From Streptomyces sp. Ru71 (lineage in GTDB: Bacteria > Actinomycetota > Actinomycetes > Streptomycetales > Streptomycetaceae), in contig NZ_PQSS01000020.1 in NCBI RefSeq assembly GCF_002920535.1, positions 1 to 64,000 on the forward strand: a stretch of DNA of 64,000 nt. The letters run 5' to 3'. The stretch's first letter is position 1; every line of letters starts with the position of its first letter. The position numbers were made by a program, and so were the translations under genes. Positions 11,130-20,325 of the stretch are shown here, piece by piece. The notes under the pieces were generated by a model. That model saw nothing but the letters and a program-made list of their open reading frames with translations, was not told the DNA's origin and searched no databases.

Positions 11130-11585
11130 ATGACCGCTCGCCTCAACGGCGCCCAGCCGTATGTGCTCGGCCTGTTCCGCATCGTCGTCGGCCTGCTCTT
11201 CGCCTGCCACGGCGCCGCCTCGCTCTTCGGCGTCCTGGGCGGAGCGGCCGGCAGCAACGGCGGCACCATCCCGGCCGGCACCTGGCCCGGCTGGTACGCG
11301 GCCGTGATCCAGCTGGTCTGCGGCGGGCTGGTCCTGCTCGGCCTGGGCACCCGCGGAGCCGCCCTCATCGCCTCCGGCTCGATGGCGTATGCCTACTTCG
11401 ACGTGCACCAGGGCATGGCGCTGTGGCCGATCCAGAACGGCGGCGAGGCGTCGGCGATGTTCTGCTGGGCGTTCTTCCTGCTGATCTTCACCGGCTCCGG
11501 CGCGTTCGGCGTGGACCGTCTGCTGGCCCGGCGCGGCGAGAGCACGGACCGCCCGGCGGCGGAGCGGACGCCGGTGACCGCCTGA
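11130..11585 (+). CDS. DoxX family membrane protein
   Basis: A 151-aa protein with four predicted transmembrane helices. The first, LGLFRIVVGLLFACHGAASL near residues 13-32, has the Arg and H-G features of the DoxX family, followed by a loop FGVLGGAAG and helices around 55-75, 82-100 and 108-128. DoxX proteins are linked to redox and oxidative-stress membrane complexes in actinobacteria. The ATG follows gaaggagcccccc. An upstream iron-box-like element suggests iron-responsive control. The C-terminal tail is polar and short. Confidence 0.88.
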   Translation: MTARLNGAQPYVLGLFRIVVGLLFACHGAASLFGVLGGAAGSNGGTIPAGTWPGWYAAVIQLVCGGLVLLGLGTRGAALIASGSMAYAYFDVHQGMALWPIQNGGEASAMFCWAFFLLIFTGSGAFGVDRLLARRGESTDRPAAERTPVTA

Positions 11586-11594
11586 CCCCCCCGG

Positions 11595-11640
11595 CGAGAG
11601 GCGCCTCCCGCCGCCGGGGGGCGCTTCTCGTGCTCCAGCA
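11595..11640 (+). terminator. hairpin terminator after DoxX gene
   Basis: The arms cgagaggcgcc and ggcgcttctcg pair over 11 bp with one G-U, enclosing a GC-rich loop. It starts about 9 bp past the DoxX stop codon. Confidence 0.55.
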
Positions 11641-11806
11641 CCTGCTCCACGCCACTTCCCATAACTCCCGATCGACACATCAACCCCGCAGGCCCCTCCT
11701 GTCACCCGACAGGCGTACGCTGTATGGCTGTCATCGGCCGATCACTGCCGCTCCCCGCGCTCGCCGCGGCACGGTACGGCCCACGGGGGAGTACGGGGAG
11801 TAAGCG

Positions 11807-12427
11807 GTGCTGGAGTGTGTCGGGTCGCTGACCGGCAGCCCATGGATCTACGCGGTCGTCGCGGCGTCCGTCCTGCTGGATGTGTTCCTGCCGATCCTGC
11901 CGAGCGGCGTCCTCGTCGTCACGGCGGCGACCGCGGCGGCCGCGGGCTCCGGAGCGGCGGGCGGAACGACCCCCGCCCAGGTCCCCGACCTGCTCTTCCT
12001 CATCCTCTCCGCGGCGACCGCCTCACTGCTCGGCGACCTGGTCGCCTACCGGCTGGCCTGGCGCGGGGTGGCCCGGCTGGACAGCGCCATCTCCCGCTCC
12101 CGGCGGCTGAGCCGCGCGCAGGAACGTCTCGGCGCCGCCCTCGCCCGGGGCGGCGGACCCCTTGTCGTTCTGGCCCGCTTCGCACCCGCCGGCCGCTCGG
12201 TCGTCTCCCTCGGCGCCGGCGCCGCACACCACCGGGCCCGCGACTTCCTGCCCTGGTCCGCCCTGGCCGGCCTGTCCTGGGCGGCGTACAGCGCCGCCCT
12301 CGGCTACTACGGCGCCCACTGGCTCGGCGCGACCTGGCTGGCCACCGGGGTCTCGGTGGCGGCCCTGTTCGCCGCGGGCGCGGCAGCGGCGTACGTGATG
12401 CGCCGCAGGCCCCGGCCGGGGGCGTAA
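11807..12427 (+). CDS. DedA/VTT family membrane protein
   Basis: A 206-aa integral membrane protein of the DedA (SNARE-associated/VTT) superfamily, implicated in phospholipid flipping and envelope homeostasis. It shows the N-terminal re-entrant region (LLDVFLPILPSGVLVVTAA), then LLGDLVAYRLAW corresponding to the GD-x(3)-Y/W segment, and the FARFxPxxR-like motif as LARFAPAGRSVVSLGAG with SWAAYSAALGYYGA, after which come two C-terminal helices. The GTG at 11807 follows ggggagtaagc. The gene is flanked upstream by the DoxX terminator and downstream by the long 17-bp repeat array. Confidence 0.87.
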   Translation: MLECVGSLTGSPWIYAVVAASVLLDVFLPILPSGVLVVTAATAAAAGSGAAGGTTPAQVPDLLFLILSAATASLLGDLVAYRLAWRGVARLDSAISRSRRLSRAQERLGAALARGGGPLVVLARFAPAGRSVVSLGAGAAHHRARDFLPWSALAGLSWAAYSAALGYYGAHWLGATWLATGVSVAALFAAGAAAAYVMRRRPRPGA

Positions 12428-12466
12428 CGCGGGAGGGCGGCGACTCGGCGCGTGGCCGTGCGGCTT

Positions 12467-12621
12467 GGCGCGGAGTGCCATGCGGCGCGCAGTGTCATGG
12501 CGGCGCGGAGCGCCACGCGGCGTGCAGTGCCACGCGGCGCGGCGTGCCAGGAGGCGTGGTGCGCCAGGTGGCGCAACGTGACAGGAGGCGTGGTGCGCCA
12601 GATGGCGTGGCGTGCCACTGC
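12467..12621. repeat. degenerate 17-bp tandem repeat array, forward orientation
   Basis: Nine consecutive units of 17 bp (one of 18) can be read, each starting ggcg and containing a tgcca core, for example ggcgcggagtgccatgc, ggcgtgcagtgccacgc and ggcgtggtgcgccaggt. Units differ by several substitutions. Because 17 is not a multiple of three and open frames run through both strands, this is non-coding repeat DNA. It forms the first half of an inverted arrangement with the array near 12880. Confidence 0.75.
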
Positions 12622-12879
12622 CGTATGACGCGAAGTGCCCCCATGGCACGGCGAGCGCCGCAGCTTGGTACGCCGCAGGACGCGACAAGCTCGCGGCACT
12701 GTGCGCCAGACGGCACCGGAAGCCACCGTGGCACCGTGCGCCCCATGTCACGGCGAGCCACGTGACACGATGCGCCACACGGCACAGCGAGCCCCCGAGG
12801 CAACGCGGGCACCAGAGCCAAGCCCCATGGCCAGGTGCGTCACACGGCACCACGAGCCCGCCGGCCCAGTGCGCCGCAC
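12622..12879. repeat. strongly diverged 17-bp-type repeats, reverse orientation
   Basis: Between the two clearer arrays the sequence keeps recurring motifs such as gcgcc, acggcac, ccccatg and cgagcc at roughly 17-18 bp spacing (for example gtgcgccagacggcacc and gtgcgccccatgtcacg), in the same orientation as the perfect array that follows. It looks like an older, decayed part of the same array. No gene was recognised. Confidence 0.5.
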
Positions 12880-12985
12880 GGCACAGCACGCCCCATGGCA
12901 CAGCACGCCCCATGGCACAGCACGCCCCATGGCACAGCACGCCCCATGGCACAGCACGCCCCATGGCACAGCACGCCCCATGGCG
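12880..12985. repeat. near-perfect 17-bp tandem repeat array, reverse orientation
   Basis: Five identical 17-bp units of ccccatggcacagcacg follow one another, starting at 12891, 12908, 12925, 12942 and 12959, with a preceding partial and a sixth truncated copy at 12976. The sequence ccatgg in each unit is palindromic. Read on the other strand the unit resembles the 12467-12621 consensus, so the two arrays face each other. Identity among copies implies recent expansion. Confidence 0.9.
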
Positions 12986-13030
12986 TGACGCGCCCCCGAG
13001 CCCTCTACCCGAGCCGCTCGCCCGCGCCCC

Positions 13031-13261
13031 CTACCCCGCCCGCCGCGCCGGCGCCCCCCGGACCTCCAGGCCGTCGAGGAGCTGGGCCGTGGCGGCCGTG
13101 ATGTCCTCCACCGCGCGGTCGAAGACCTCACGGTTGTGCGCGGCCGGGGCCCGGAAGCCGGACACCTTCCGCACGAACTGCAGGGCGGCGGCCCGGATCT
13201 CCTCCTCGGTGGCCTCACCGGCCAGCACGGGCGGACGCAGCGTCTTGATACTCCGGCACAT
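13031..13261 (-). CDS. DUF2277 family protein
   Basis: A 76-aa protein matching the small DUF2277 family throughout: the start MCRSIKTLRPP, the helix ATEEEIRAAALQFVRKVSGF, and the C-terminal helix VFDRAVEDITAATAQLLDGL. Family members are 70-95 aa, so it is full length. Function is unknown; conservation and helical content suggest a small binding or adaptor protein. It lies between the repeat array and a divergent ketopantoate-reductase-like gene, with about 100 bp between the starts. Confidence 0.88.
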   Translation of the reverse strand: MCRSIKTLRPPVLAGEATEEEIRAAALQFVRKVSGFRAPAAHNREVFDRAVEDITAATAQLLDGLEVRGAPARRAG

Positions 13262-13364
13262 GCCTCAAGTCTGGCCCCCCGCACGCCCCCTCCGCAGCGG
13301 CTGCGAAGATCTTCTTCCAGGCGGCCACCATCCACGGGGCCGACCGACGAGAGGACACCTTGCG

Positions 13365-14276
13365 ATGACCCTCACGAACCACGCCAAACCCACGGTCGCC
13401 GTTCTCGGCCCCGGCGGCGTCGGCGGCCTGCTGGCCGCGCTGCTCGCACGCGCCGGCCACCGGGTGATCTGCCTGGCCGGCGAGGCCACGGCCGAGACTC
13501 TGCGCACCACCGGCATCAGCGTCCGCAGCCGCCGCTTCGGCGACTTCACGGCCCCCGTCGAGGCGGACACCGCGCTGCGCGAGCCGGTCGACGCGTGCCT
13601 GGTCGCCGTGAAGCACACCGCGCTCGACGCCGCCCTCACCCGGGTACCGCCCACCACCCTCGGCGACGGCCTGCTCGTCCCCCTGCTGAACGGCGTCGAC
13701 CACCCGGCGGGGCTGCGCGAGCGCTACCGCGCCGACCGCGTCGCCCCGGCCGTCATCCGCGTCGAGTCGATCCGCCTCGCGCCCGGCGTGATCGAACACG
13801 GCACCGACTTCGCGGAGGTCGACCTCACCGGGGACCCGGTCCCGCACGACCGCCTCGCCCACCTCGCGGAGGCCCTGTCCGAGGCCGGCGTCACCGCCCG
13901 CGTGCTGGACGACGAGGCCGCCGCGCTGTGGGCGAAGATGTCCTTCCTCGCCCCCATGGCACTGCTGACCACCCGCCACGGGCTGCCCATCGGCGAGGTC
14001 CGCACGCGGCACCGCGACGAGCTGACCGCCCTGGTGGCGGAGACGGCCGCGGTCAGCCGCGCGTGTGGCGGTCCCGGCGACCCGGCCGCCACCCTCGCCC
14101 GTTACGACGCCTTCCCGCCCACCATGAAGTCGTCCATGCAGCGCGACGCCGAGGCGGGCCGGCCGCTCGAACTGGACGCGATCGGGGGCGCGTTGCTGCG
14201 CGCGGCGGGGCGCCACCAGGTGGCCGTGCCGGTGGCGACGCGGGTGGTGCGGGAGCTGACCGAGACGCACCGCTGA
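13365..14276 (+). CDS. ketopantoate reductase family (PanE/ApbA-like) dehydrogenase
   Basis: A 303-aa NADP-dependent 2-dehydropantoate 2-reductase-like protein. The Rossmann motif VLGPGGVGGLLAALLARAGH spans residues 10-29. The motif LVAVKHTALDAAL, the LLNGVDH turn near residue 105, the catalytic-lysine region LWAKMSFLAP near 188, and the C-terminal SSMQRDAEAGRPLELDAIGG signature (catalytic Glu) all match the family. Length is normal. It is isolated from pantothenate genes, so it may serve pantoate synthesis or act as a paralogue on another 2-oxo acid. The ATG is preceded by gagaggacaccttgcg. Confidence 0.9.
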   Translation: MTLTNHAKPTVAVLGPGGVGGLLAALLARAGHRVICLAGEATAETLRTTGISVRSRRFGDFTAPVEADTALREPVDACLVAVKHTALDAALTRVPPTTLGDGLLVPLLNGVDHPAGLRERYRADRVAPAVIRVESIRLAPGVIEHGTDFAEVDLTGDPVPHDRLAHLAEALSEAGVTARVLDDEAAALWAKMSFLAPMALLTTRHGLPIGEVRTRHRDELTALVAETAAVSRACGGPGDPAATLARYDAFPPTMKSSMQRDAEAGRPLELDAIGGALLRAAGRHQVAVPVATRVVRELTETHR

Positions 14277-14383
14277 GACACGCCGGCACAGGGGAACGCA
14301 CGCACGATCGACTCGTGCACTCATTCGAGTGAAGCCACGGAAGCCGCTCGCTGCCTCAATTCGAACAGGCGTAGCATTGCGGC

Positions 14384-14731
14384 GTGGCTACGACCTATGA
14401 CTTCCCCAGTGACCTCCTCGCCGGCCAGGAGGAGCTGCATCAGGTCCGGGCCGAACTGTCGGCCCTGCTCAAGCGGCTCCCCTGGTCGGTCGAGCCGCTC
14501 GACGCCTTCAGCGACGACAACGGCTGGCGCAAGCTGGAACGCCCCGCCTCCCCCGGCTGGACCGCCGACGAGCAGGCCGAGGTGGAGAAGCTCCGGCGGC
14601 GCGAGCACGAACTGGCGGTGTTCGTCACCACGCACCGCTTCTGGTCGGAGATAGCACCCGAGAACCGGATGGACGCCCGCTCGCGCCTCAAGCACGCCCA
14701 TGAGACCCCGCCCGGCGACCCGGAGAGCTAG
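14384..14731 (+). CDS. conserved hypothetical protein
   Basis: A 115-aa charged, helical protein starting with GTG (MATTYDFPSDLLAGQEELHQ). It has a Trp-rich central part (KRLPWSVEPL, NGWRKLERP, PGWTADEQAEVEKLRRREHE) and no signal peptide, membrane segment or known catalytic motif. Such proteins are common single-copy hypotheticals in Streptomyces. Its stop codon overlaps the stop of the convergent GlxA-type regulator within ctag at 14728-14731, so the two transcripts are antisense at their ends. Confidence 0.72.
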   Translation: MATTYDFPSDLLAGQEELHQVRAELSALLKRLPWSVEPLDAFSDDNGWRKLERPASPGWTADEQAEVEKLRRREHELAVFVTTHRFWSEIAPENRMDARSRLKHAHETPPGDPES

Positions 14732-15708
14732 GCCGACGGAGACTTCCGGGCCCGGAAGGTGCGGCGGTAGGTGTCCGGGGGCACCCCGAGCGCGCGATTG
14801 AAGTGCCGGCGCAGCGTGGTCGCCGTACCCATGCCGGTGGCCGCCGCGATCGCGTCGATCCCGTCGTCGGAGACCTCCAGCAACTCCTGGGCGTGCCGGA
14901 TCCGCTGGGCCAGCAGCCATTGCAGCGGGGTGGAACCGGTCACGGACCGGAAGTGGCGGCCCAGGTTGCGCGAGCTCATCCGCGCTCTGCGGGCGAGGTC
15001 CTCGACGGTCAGCGGACGGTCGAGGTTCTCCAGCACCCACGGGAGCAGCTCGGCGAGCGGATGGTTGCCCGGGGCGGGGACCGGCGTGGTCACGAACTGG
15101 GCCTGACCGCCGTCGCGGTGCGGAGGCACCACCAGACGGCGGGCGACCGCGTTGGCAACCGCCGAGCCGTGGTCGAGGCGGACCAGGTGCAGACACAGGT
15201 CGAGGGCGGCGGCCTTGCCCGCGGAGGTGAGCACGCTGCCGTTGTCGACGTAGAGCACGTCCGCGTCCACCTCGACCCGGGGATACCGGGCGGCCAGCTC
15301 GGCGGCGTGCGCCCAGTGCGTGGTCGCGCGCCCGCCGTCCAGCAGCCCCGCCGCGGCCAGCACGAACGCGCCGGTGCACAGGGAGGCCACCCGGGCGCCC
15401 GCCTCATGGGCCGCGCGCACCGCGTCGACCAGCTCGCCGGGCGGGGCCACCTCGACGTCGGCCCAGCCGGGGACGATCACCGTGCCGGCGCGGGCGAGCC
15501 GGTCCAGGCCGTGGTCGGGCTCCAGCCGGAACCGGCCGAGCGGCACCGCACCGGGTCCGCACAGCTCCAGGTCGTACCAGGGGACGTCCACCGCGTCCGG
15601 CGGCGGGCCGAACACCTCGTGGGCGATGGACAGTTCGAAGTGCAGCATGCCGTCGGTCACCGCCAGCGCGACCGTGCCCGCGCCCGTACTCCCACCCGCC
15701 GTCCCCAT
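14728..15708 (-). CDS. GlxA-type transcriptional regulator (DJ-1/PfpI + AraC HTH)
   Basis: A 326-aa regulator. Residues 10-180 form a DJ-1/PfpI-like class I amidotransferase fold with the nucleophile-elbow segment ASLCTGAFVLAAAGLLDG. Residues 225-320 contain two helix-turn-helices of the AraC family: TVEDLARRARMSSRNLGRHF and DAIAAATGMGTATTLRRHF. The N-terminal domain usually senses a small molecule rather than acting as an enzyme. It is divergently transcribed from the saccharopine-dehydrogenase-like gene across 98 bp, so that gene is the likely target. ATG at 15708; the in-frame 15792 extension overlaps the promoter region. Confidence 0.9.
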   Translation of the reverse strand: MGTAGGSTGAGTVALAVTDGMLHFELSIAHEVFGPPPDAVDVPWYDLELCGPGAVPLGRFRLEPDHGLDRLARAGTVIVPGWADVEVAPPGELVDAVRAAHEAGARVASLCTGAFVLAAAGLLDGGRATTHWAHAAELAARYPRVEVDADVLYVDNGSVLTSAGKAAALDLCLHLVRLDHGSAVANAVARRLVVPPHRDGGQAQFVTTPVPAPGNHPLAELLPWVLENLDRPLTVEDLARRARMSSRNLGRHFRSVTGSTPLQWLLAQRIRHAQELLEVSDDGIDAIAAATGMGTATTLRRHFNRALGVPPDTYRRTFRARKSPSA

Positions 15709-15806
15709 GTCCGTAATTGTACGGGCGCTGTCGTTCCGGACACTCGCGGGCCCACCGAACGGCCGCCAGTATGGGGGTAGTTGACCGTTCAAGCAGGGAG
15801 TGAGTC

Positions 15807-16841
15807 ATGGCAGCGGGACAGAAGGTGGCCGTCTACGGCGCGTACGGACACACCGGCCGGTTCGTGGTGGCGGAGCTGCGCGAGCGCGGATACGTCCCGG
15901 TGGCCTCCGGCCGCGACGCCGGGAAGCTGCGGGCCCTGACGGCCTCCCACCCCGGGCTCGACGTCCGGCCCGCACCGGTCGACGACGACGCCGCCCTCGA
16001 CCGCGCCCTGGCCGGCACCGCCGCCGTGATCAACTGCGCCGGCCCCTTCGCCGCCACGGCCGCCCCCGTGATCGAAGCGGCCCTGCGCGCCCGCATCCCC
16101 TACGTGGACGTGGCGGCCGAGATCGAGGCCAACGCCGACACGTTCGCCCACTTCAGCGACCGAGCCCGCGCCCAGGGAGCCGTGATCGTCCCCGCGATGG
16201 CCTTCTACGGCGGCCTCGGCGACCTGCTGGCCACCGCCGCGATGGGCGACTGGACCGCCGCCGACGAGGCGCACATCGCCTACGGCCTCGACAGCTGGCA
16301 CCCCACCGCCGGCACCCGCAACGCCGGCGCGGTCTCCCGCGAGCGACGCGGCGGCGCACGCGTCGTCTTCACCGACGGGCGGCTGCAGCACCGCCACGAC
16401 GACCAGCCGACGCTGGAATGGCCCTTCCCCGAACCGGTCGGCCCCCGCAAGGTCATCGGGGAGTTCACCATGGCCGACGTCGTCACCCTCCCCAGCCACC
16501 TGTCCGTCCCCGAGGTGCGCACCTACATGACGGCCGACGCGGCCCGGGACGTCGTCGCCCCGGACACCCCGGCCCCCTCCCCGGCCGACGAACACGGACG
16601 GTCCGCCCAGACCTTCCTCGTCGACGTCGTCCTCCGCTCCCAGGGCCACGAGCGGCGCGCGGTGGCCAGAGGGCGGGACATCTACGCCGTCACCGCACCG
16701 CTCGCGGTCGAAGCGGTCGCCCGCGTCCTCACGGGCCGCACCAGGACGACCGGCGTCGCCTCGGCGGGCGAGATCTTCGACGCGCCCGACTTCCTGCGCG
16801 CCCTGTCCCCGCACATCGAGGTGGAACTCCCCGGCGCGTAG
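15807..16841 (+). CDS. saccharopine dehydrogenase-like NAD(P)-binding protein
   Basis: A 344-aa protein with an N-terminal Rossmann domain of the saccharopine dehydrogenase/trans-acting enoyl reductase superfamily: VAVYGAYGHTGRFVVAELRE at residues 7-26, then ASGRDAGKLRAL and AVINCAGPFA. The family's YVDVAAEIE segment and AMAFYGGLGDLLA follow. The C-terminal half is the usual alpha/beta domain with a hydrophobic end. The substrate is unknown. The ATG follows cagggagtgagtc. It lies opposite a GlxA-type regulator, a common arrangement for an inducible detoxification or redox enzyme. Confidence 0.85.
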   Translation: MAAGQKVAVYGAYGHTGRFVVAELRERGYVPVASGRDAGKLRALTASHPGLDVRPAPVDDDAALDRALAGTAAVINCAGPFAATAAPVIEAALRARIPYVDVAAEIEANADTFAHFSDRARAQGAVIVPAMAFYGGLGDLLATAAMGDWTAADEAHIAYGLDSWHPTAGTRNAGAVSRERRGGARVVFTDGRLQHRHDDQPTLEWPFPEPVGPRKVIGEFTMADVVTLPSHLSVPEVRTYMTADAARDVVAPDTPAPSPADEHGRSAQTFLVDVVLRSQGHERRAVARGRDIYAVTAPLAVEAVARVLTGRTRTTGVASAGEIFDAPDFLRALSPHIEVELPGA

Positions 16842-16943
16842 GTGGCACGGCCACCGCACCGCGGCACGGCCGGGACCCGTCGACGACGTAGACGACGCCG
16901 ACGATGTCGACGACAAGGCCCCGGCCGGAGAGCCACGAAGGGC

Positions 16944-17600
16944 CTAGCCGAGGAGACCCCGCATCTCCTCGATCTCGGCGCTCTGCCCGGTGACGATGTC
17001 AGCGGCCGTCTTCTTCGCGGCCCCGTAGGCGCCCTTGGCCTGCTCGGCCCTGGCCATCTCCACGGCACCCTTGTGGTGCTCGACCATCAGGGTCAGGAAC
17101 AGGGTGTCGAAGTCCTTCCCGGAGGCCTTCTGCAGCTTGGCCATGTCCTGCTCGCCCATCATCCCGGACATGCCCGGCATGCCCGACTGCGACGAATGCG
17201 CCGAGTGATCCATCCCGGGCATGGCCGAACCATCGGCCTCGGGCACGTCCTCGCCCCAGGCCCGCAGCCAGCCGCTCATGGTGCGGATCTCCGGGTCCTG
17301 CGCCTTCTCGATCCGCGCCGCCAGGTCCTTGACCTGCGCCGACGAGGCCCGCTCGGCGGCCATCCGGGCCATCTCAAGCGCCTGCCGGTGGTGCGGGATC
17401 ATGCCCTGCGCGAAGGACACGTCCTGCGCGTTGTGCGCCCCGCCGGTCGCGGAGGCGGAAGCGGAAGCGGACGGGGCGGCGTGCCCCTCATGACCGCCGT
17501 CACCGCTGCCGCCCCCACAGGCGGCGAGAAGCAGCGCGGCACTCACGGCCGCCGTGACGAGACCGGCGCGGCGTGCCAGGGCACGGTGGATGTTGCTCAT
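16944..17600 (-). CDS. DUF305 lipoprotein
   Basis: A 218-aa lipoprotein: signal sequence with lipobox LLLAAC (Cys at residue 28), a Ser/Ala/Gly linker, then the DUF305 four-helix domain with two repeats. Each repeat has the hallmark histidines: FAQGMIPHHRQALEMARM (residues 64-81) and TLMVEHHKGAVEMARAEQ near 173-190. Between them lies a Met/His-rich segment (MPGMDHSAHSSQSGMPGM) able to bind copper. Family members are associated with copper handling in the periplasm or outer surface. The ATG follows caggagttcaccc. It sits downstream of a DUF6153 gene, its usual partner. Confidence 0.9.
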   Translation of the reverse strand: MSNIHRALARRAGLVTAAVSAALLLAACGGGSGDGGHEGHAAPSASASASATGGAHNAQDVSFAQGMIPHHRQALEMARMAAERASSAQVKDLAARIEKAQDPEIRTMSGWLRAWGEDVPEADGSAMPGMDHSAHSSQSGMPGMSGMMGEQDMAKLQKASGKDFDTLFLTLMVEHHKGAVEMARAEQAKGAYGAAKKTAADIVTGQSAEIEEMRGLLG

Positions 17601-17689
17601 GGGTGAACTCCTGCTGGAAGAAAGGATTTCCGGACACACGGACGCACCGCGCCGCACAGAAGGCCGACGGCACGGCACGGGAGCGGTGT

Positions 17690-18100
17690 CTAGATCCGCA
17701 GCGACTGGAGTTCGGCCAGCGAGGGCGGCGCACGGGCCCCGTCCGGCGCGGCACCGATGTATCCGCACCCGGACCGGACCGGCACGACGACGGCGCCCGG
17801 GTCGGCGACCAGAGCGGGCAGCACGGGCCCACCGCTCACCGCACCGGAGGCACAGGTAACGTCGGCATGCCGCGCATGCCCACCACCGCAGTGCCCGTCG
17901 TCCCCGGCGCACCCGTCCTCGACCAGGACGACAGCGGCCCGGGAACCCGCATGCCCATGCCGCTCCGGCATGGCCCCACCGGGCGCCAGGGCATGCATCC
18001 CCAGCAACCCGACCAGCAGCCCGAGCACGGCGACCACCCGCCACGACCGCACACGCGGCCGCGGACGACGCCCCGACTCGAACCGATTCACGCGCCACAT
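17690..18100 (-). CDS. DUF6153 family membrane protein
   Basis: A 136-aa protein beginning MWRVNRFESGRRPRPRVRSW, with a hydrophobic helix (VVAVLGLLVGLLGMHALAPG) at residues 21-40, then a His/Gly/Cys-rich external part: ERHGHAG, DGCAGDDGHCGGGHARH, DVTCASGAVSGGP. The conserved Cys and His residues suggest metal binding. Such proteins regularly precede DUF305 lipoproteins in Streptomyces, as here (89 bp apart, same strand), pointing to a shared copper-related role (inference). The ribosome site is weak, and longer starts into the tRNA terminator are unlikely. Confidence 0.75.
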   Translation of the reverse strand: MWRVNRFESGRRPRPRVRSWRVVAVLGLLVGLLGMHALAPGGAMPERHGHAGSRAAVVLVEDGCAGDDGHCGGGHARHADVTCASGAVSGGPVLPALVADPGAVVVPVRSGCGYIGAAPDGARAPPSLAELQSLRI

Positions 18101-18130
18101 CGTAGGCAGCCCCACCCCAGGACACGCGAA

Positions 18131-18159
18131 AGGGCCCCCGGGTTTCACCCGAAGGCCCT
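18131..18159 (-). terminator. tRNA-Val terminator hairpin
   Basis: The arms agggcc and ggccct enclose a second stem cgggt/acccg with a 3-nt loop, separated by a small internal mismatch. It lies 8 bp downstream of the mature tRNA end on the minus strand. Confidence 0.65.
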
Positions 18160-18167
18160 CACTACGG

Positions 18168-20015
<1,848 letters not shown>

Positions 20016-20325
20016 CCATTCGACACAAGAACTCGTGTCCCCCGCTGCCCTCGGTGACTCCGAGCAGGCAGGCGGGGCCGTGACGGTGAAGGACGGGTCC
20101 GTGACGCTGGCGCTGCACAGTGCCGTGTACCGGTGTCGGCGAAGAGCGGGGACGGGGTGTGCGGGTGTCCGTGCCGCGGGACGGCTCCGGTGGGCATCTC
20201 GTGCCGGTGCGTACCGGCGACGCGAGAATCGCCGTGCGTCCGGCGAACTGATCGGCCCGTGTGTTCGTCTTCAACCGGTGGGAGAATGGCACCGGGCAGG
20301 GCCGAACACAGCACGGGAGAGGGAT
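20016..20325. other. intergenic stretch without recognised gene
   Basis: Between the TnpB-like gene and the coiled-coil gene. It contains a small imperfect inverted repeat (gacacaagaactcgtgtc at 20022-20039) that could be an element end and is otherwise featureless. Open frames here have atypical composition and no ribosome binding sites, so none is called. Confidence 0.4.

Noticed and set aside
12023..12964. Minus-strand frame with repeated MGRAVPWGVLCHGACC-type peptide
   Set aside because: Translation of the 17-bp repeat array in rotating frames; no ribosome site, no known family, and it runs antisense into dedA.
12880..12985. Possible CRISPR array
   Set aside because: The 17-bp units are directly contiguous with no unique spacers and no cas genes nearby.
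16870..16912. GAC-rich triplet run between the saccharopine-dehydrogenase-like and DUF305 genes
   Set aside because: A short imperfect microsatellite-like tract with no hairpin or reading frame of interest.
20035..20325. N-terminal extension of the coiled-coil protein to 20035
   Set aside because: The extra 97 residues are Arg-rich and lack helical heptads, and a good ribosome site precedes GTG 20326.
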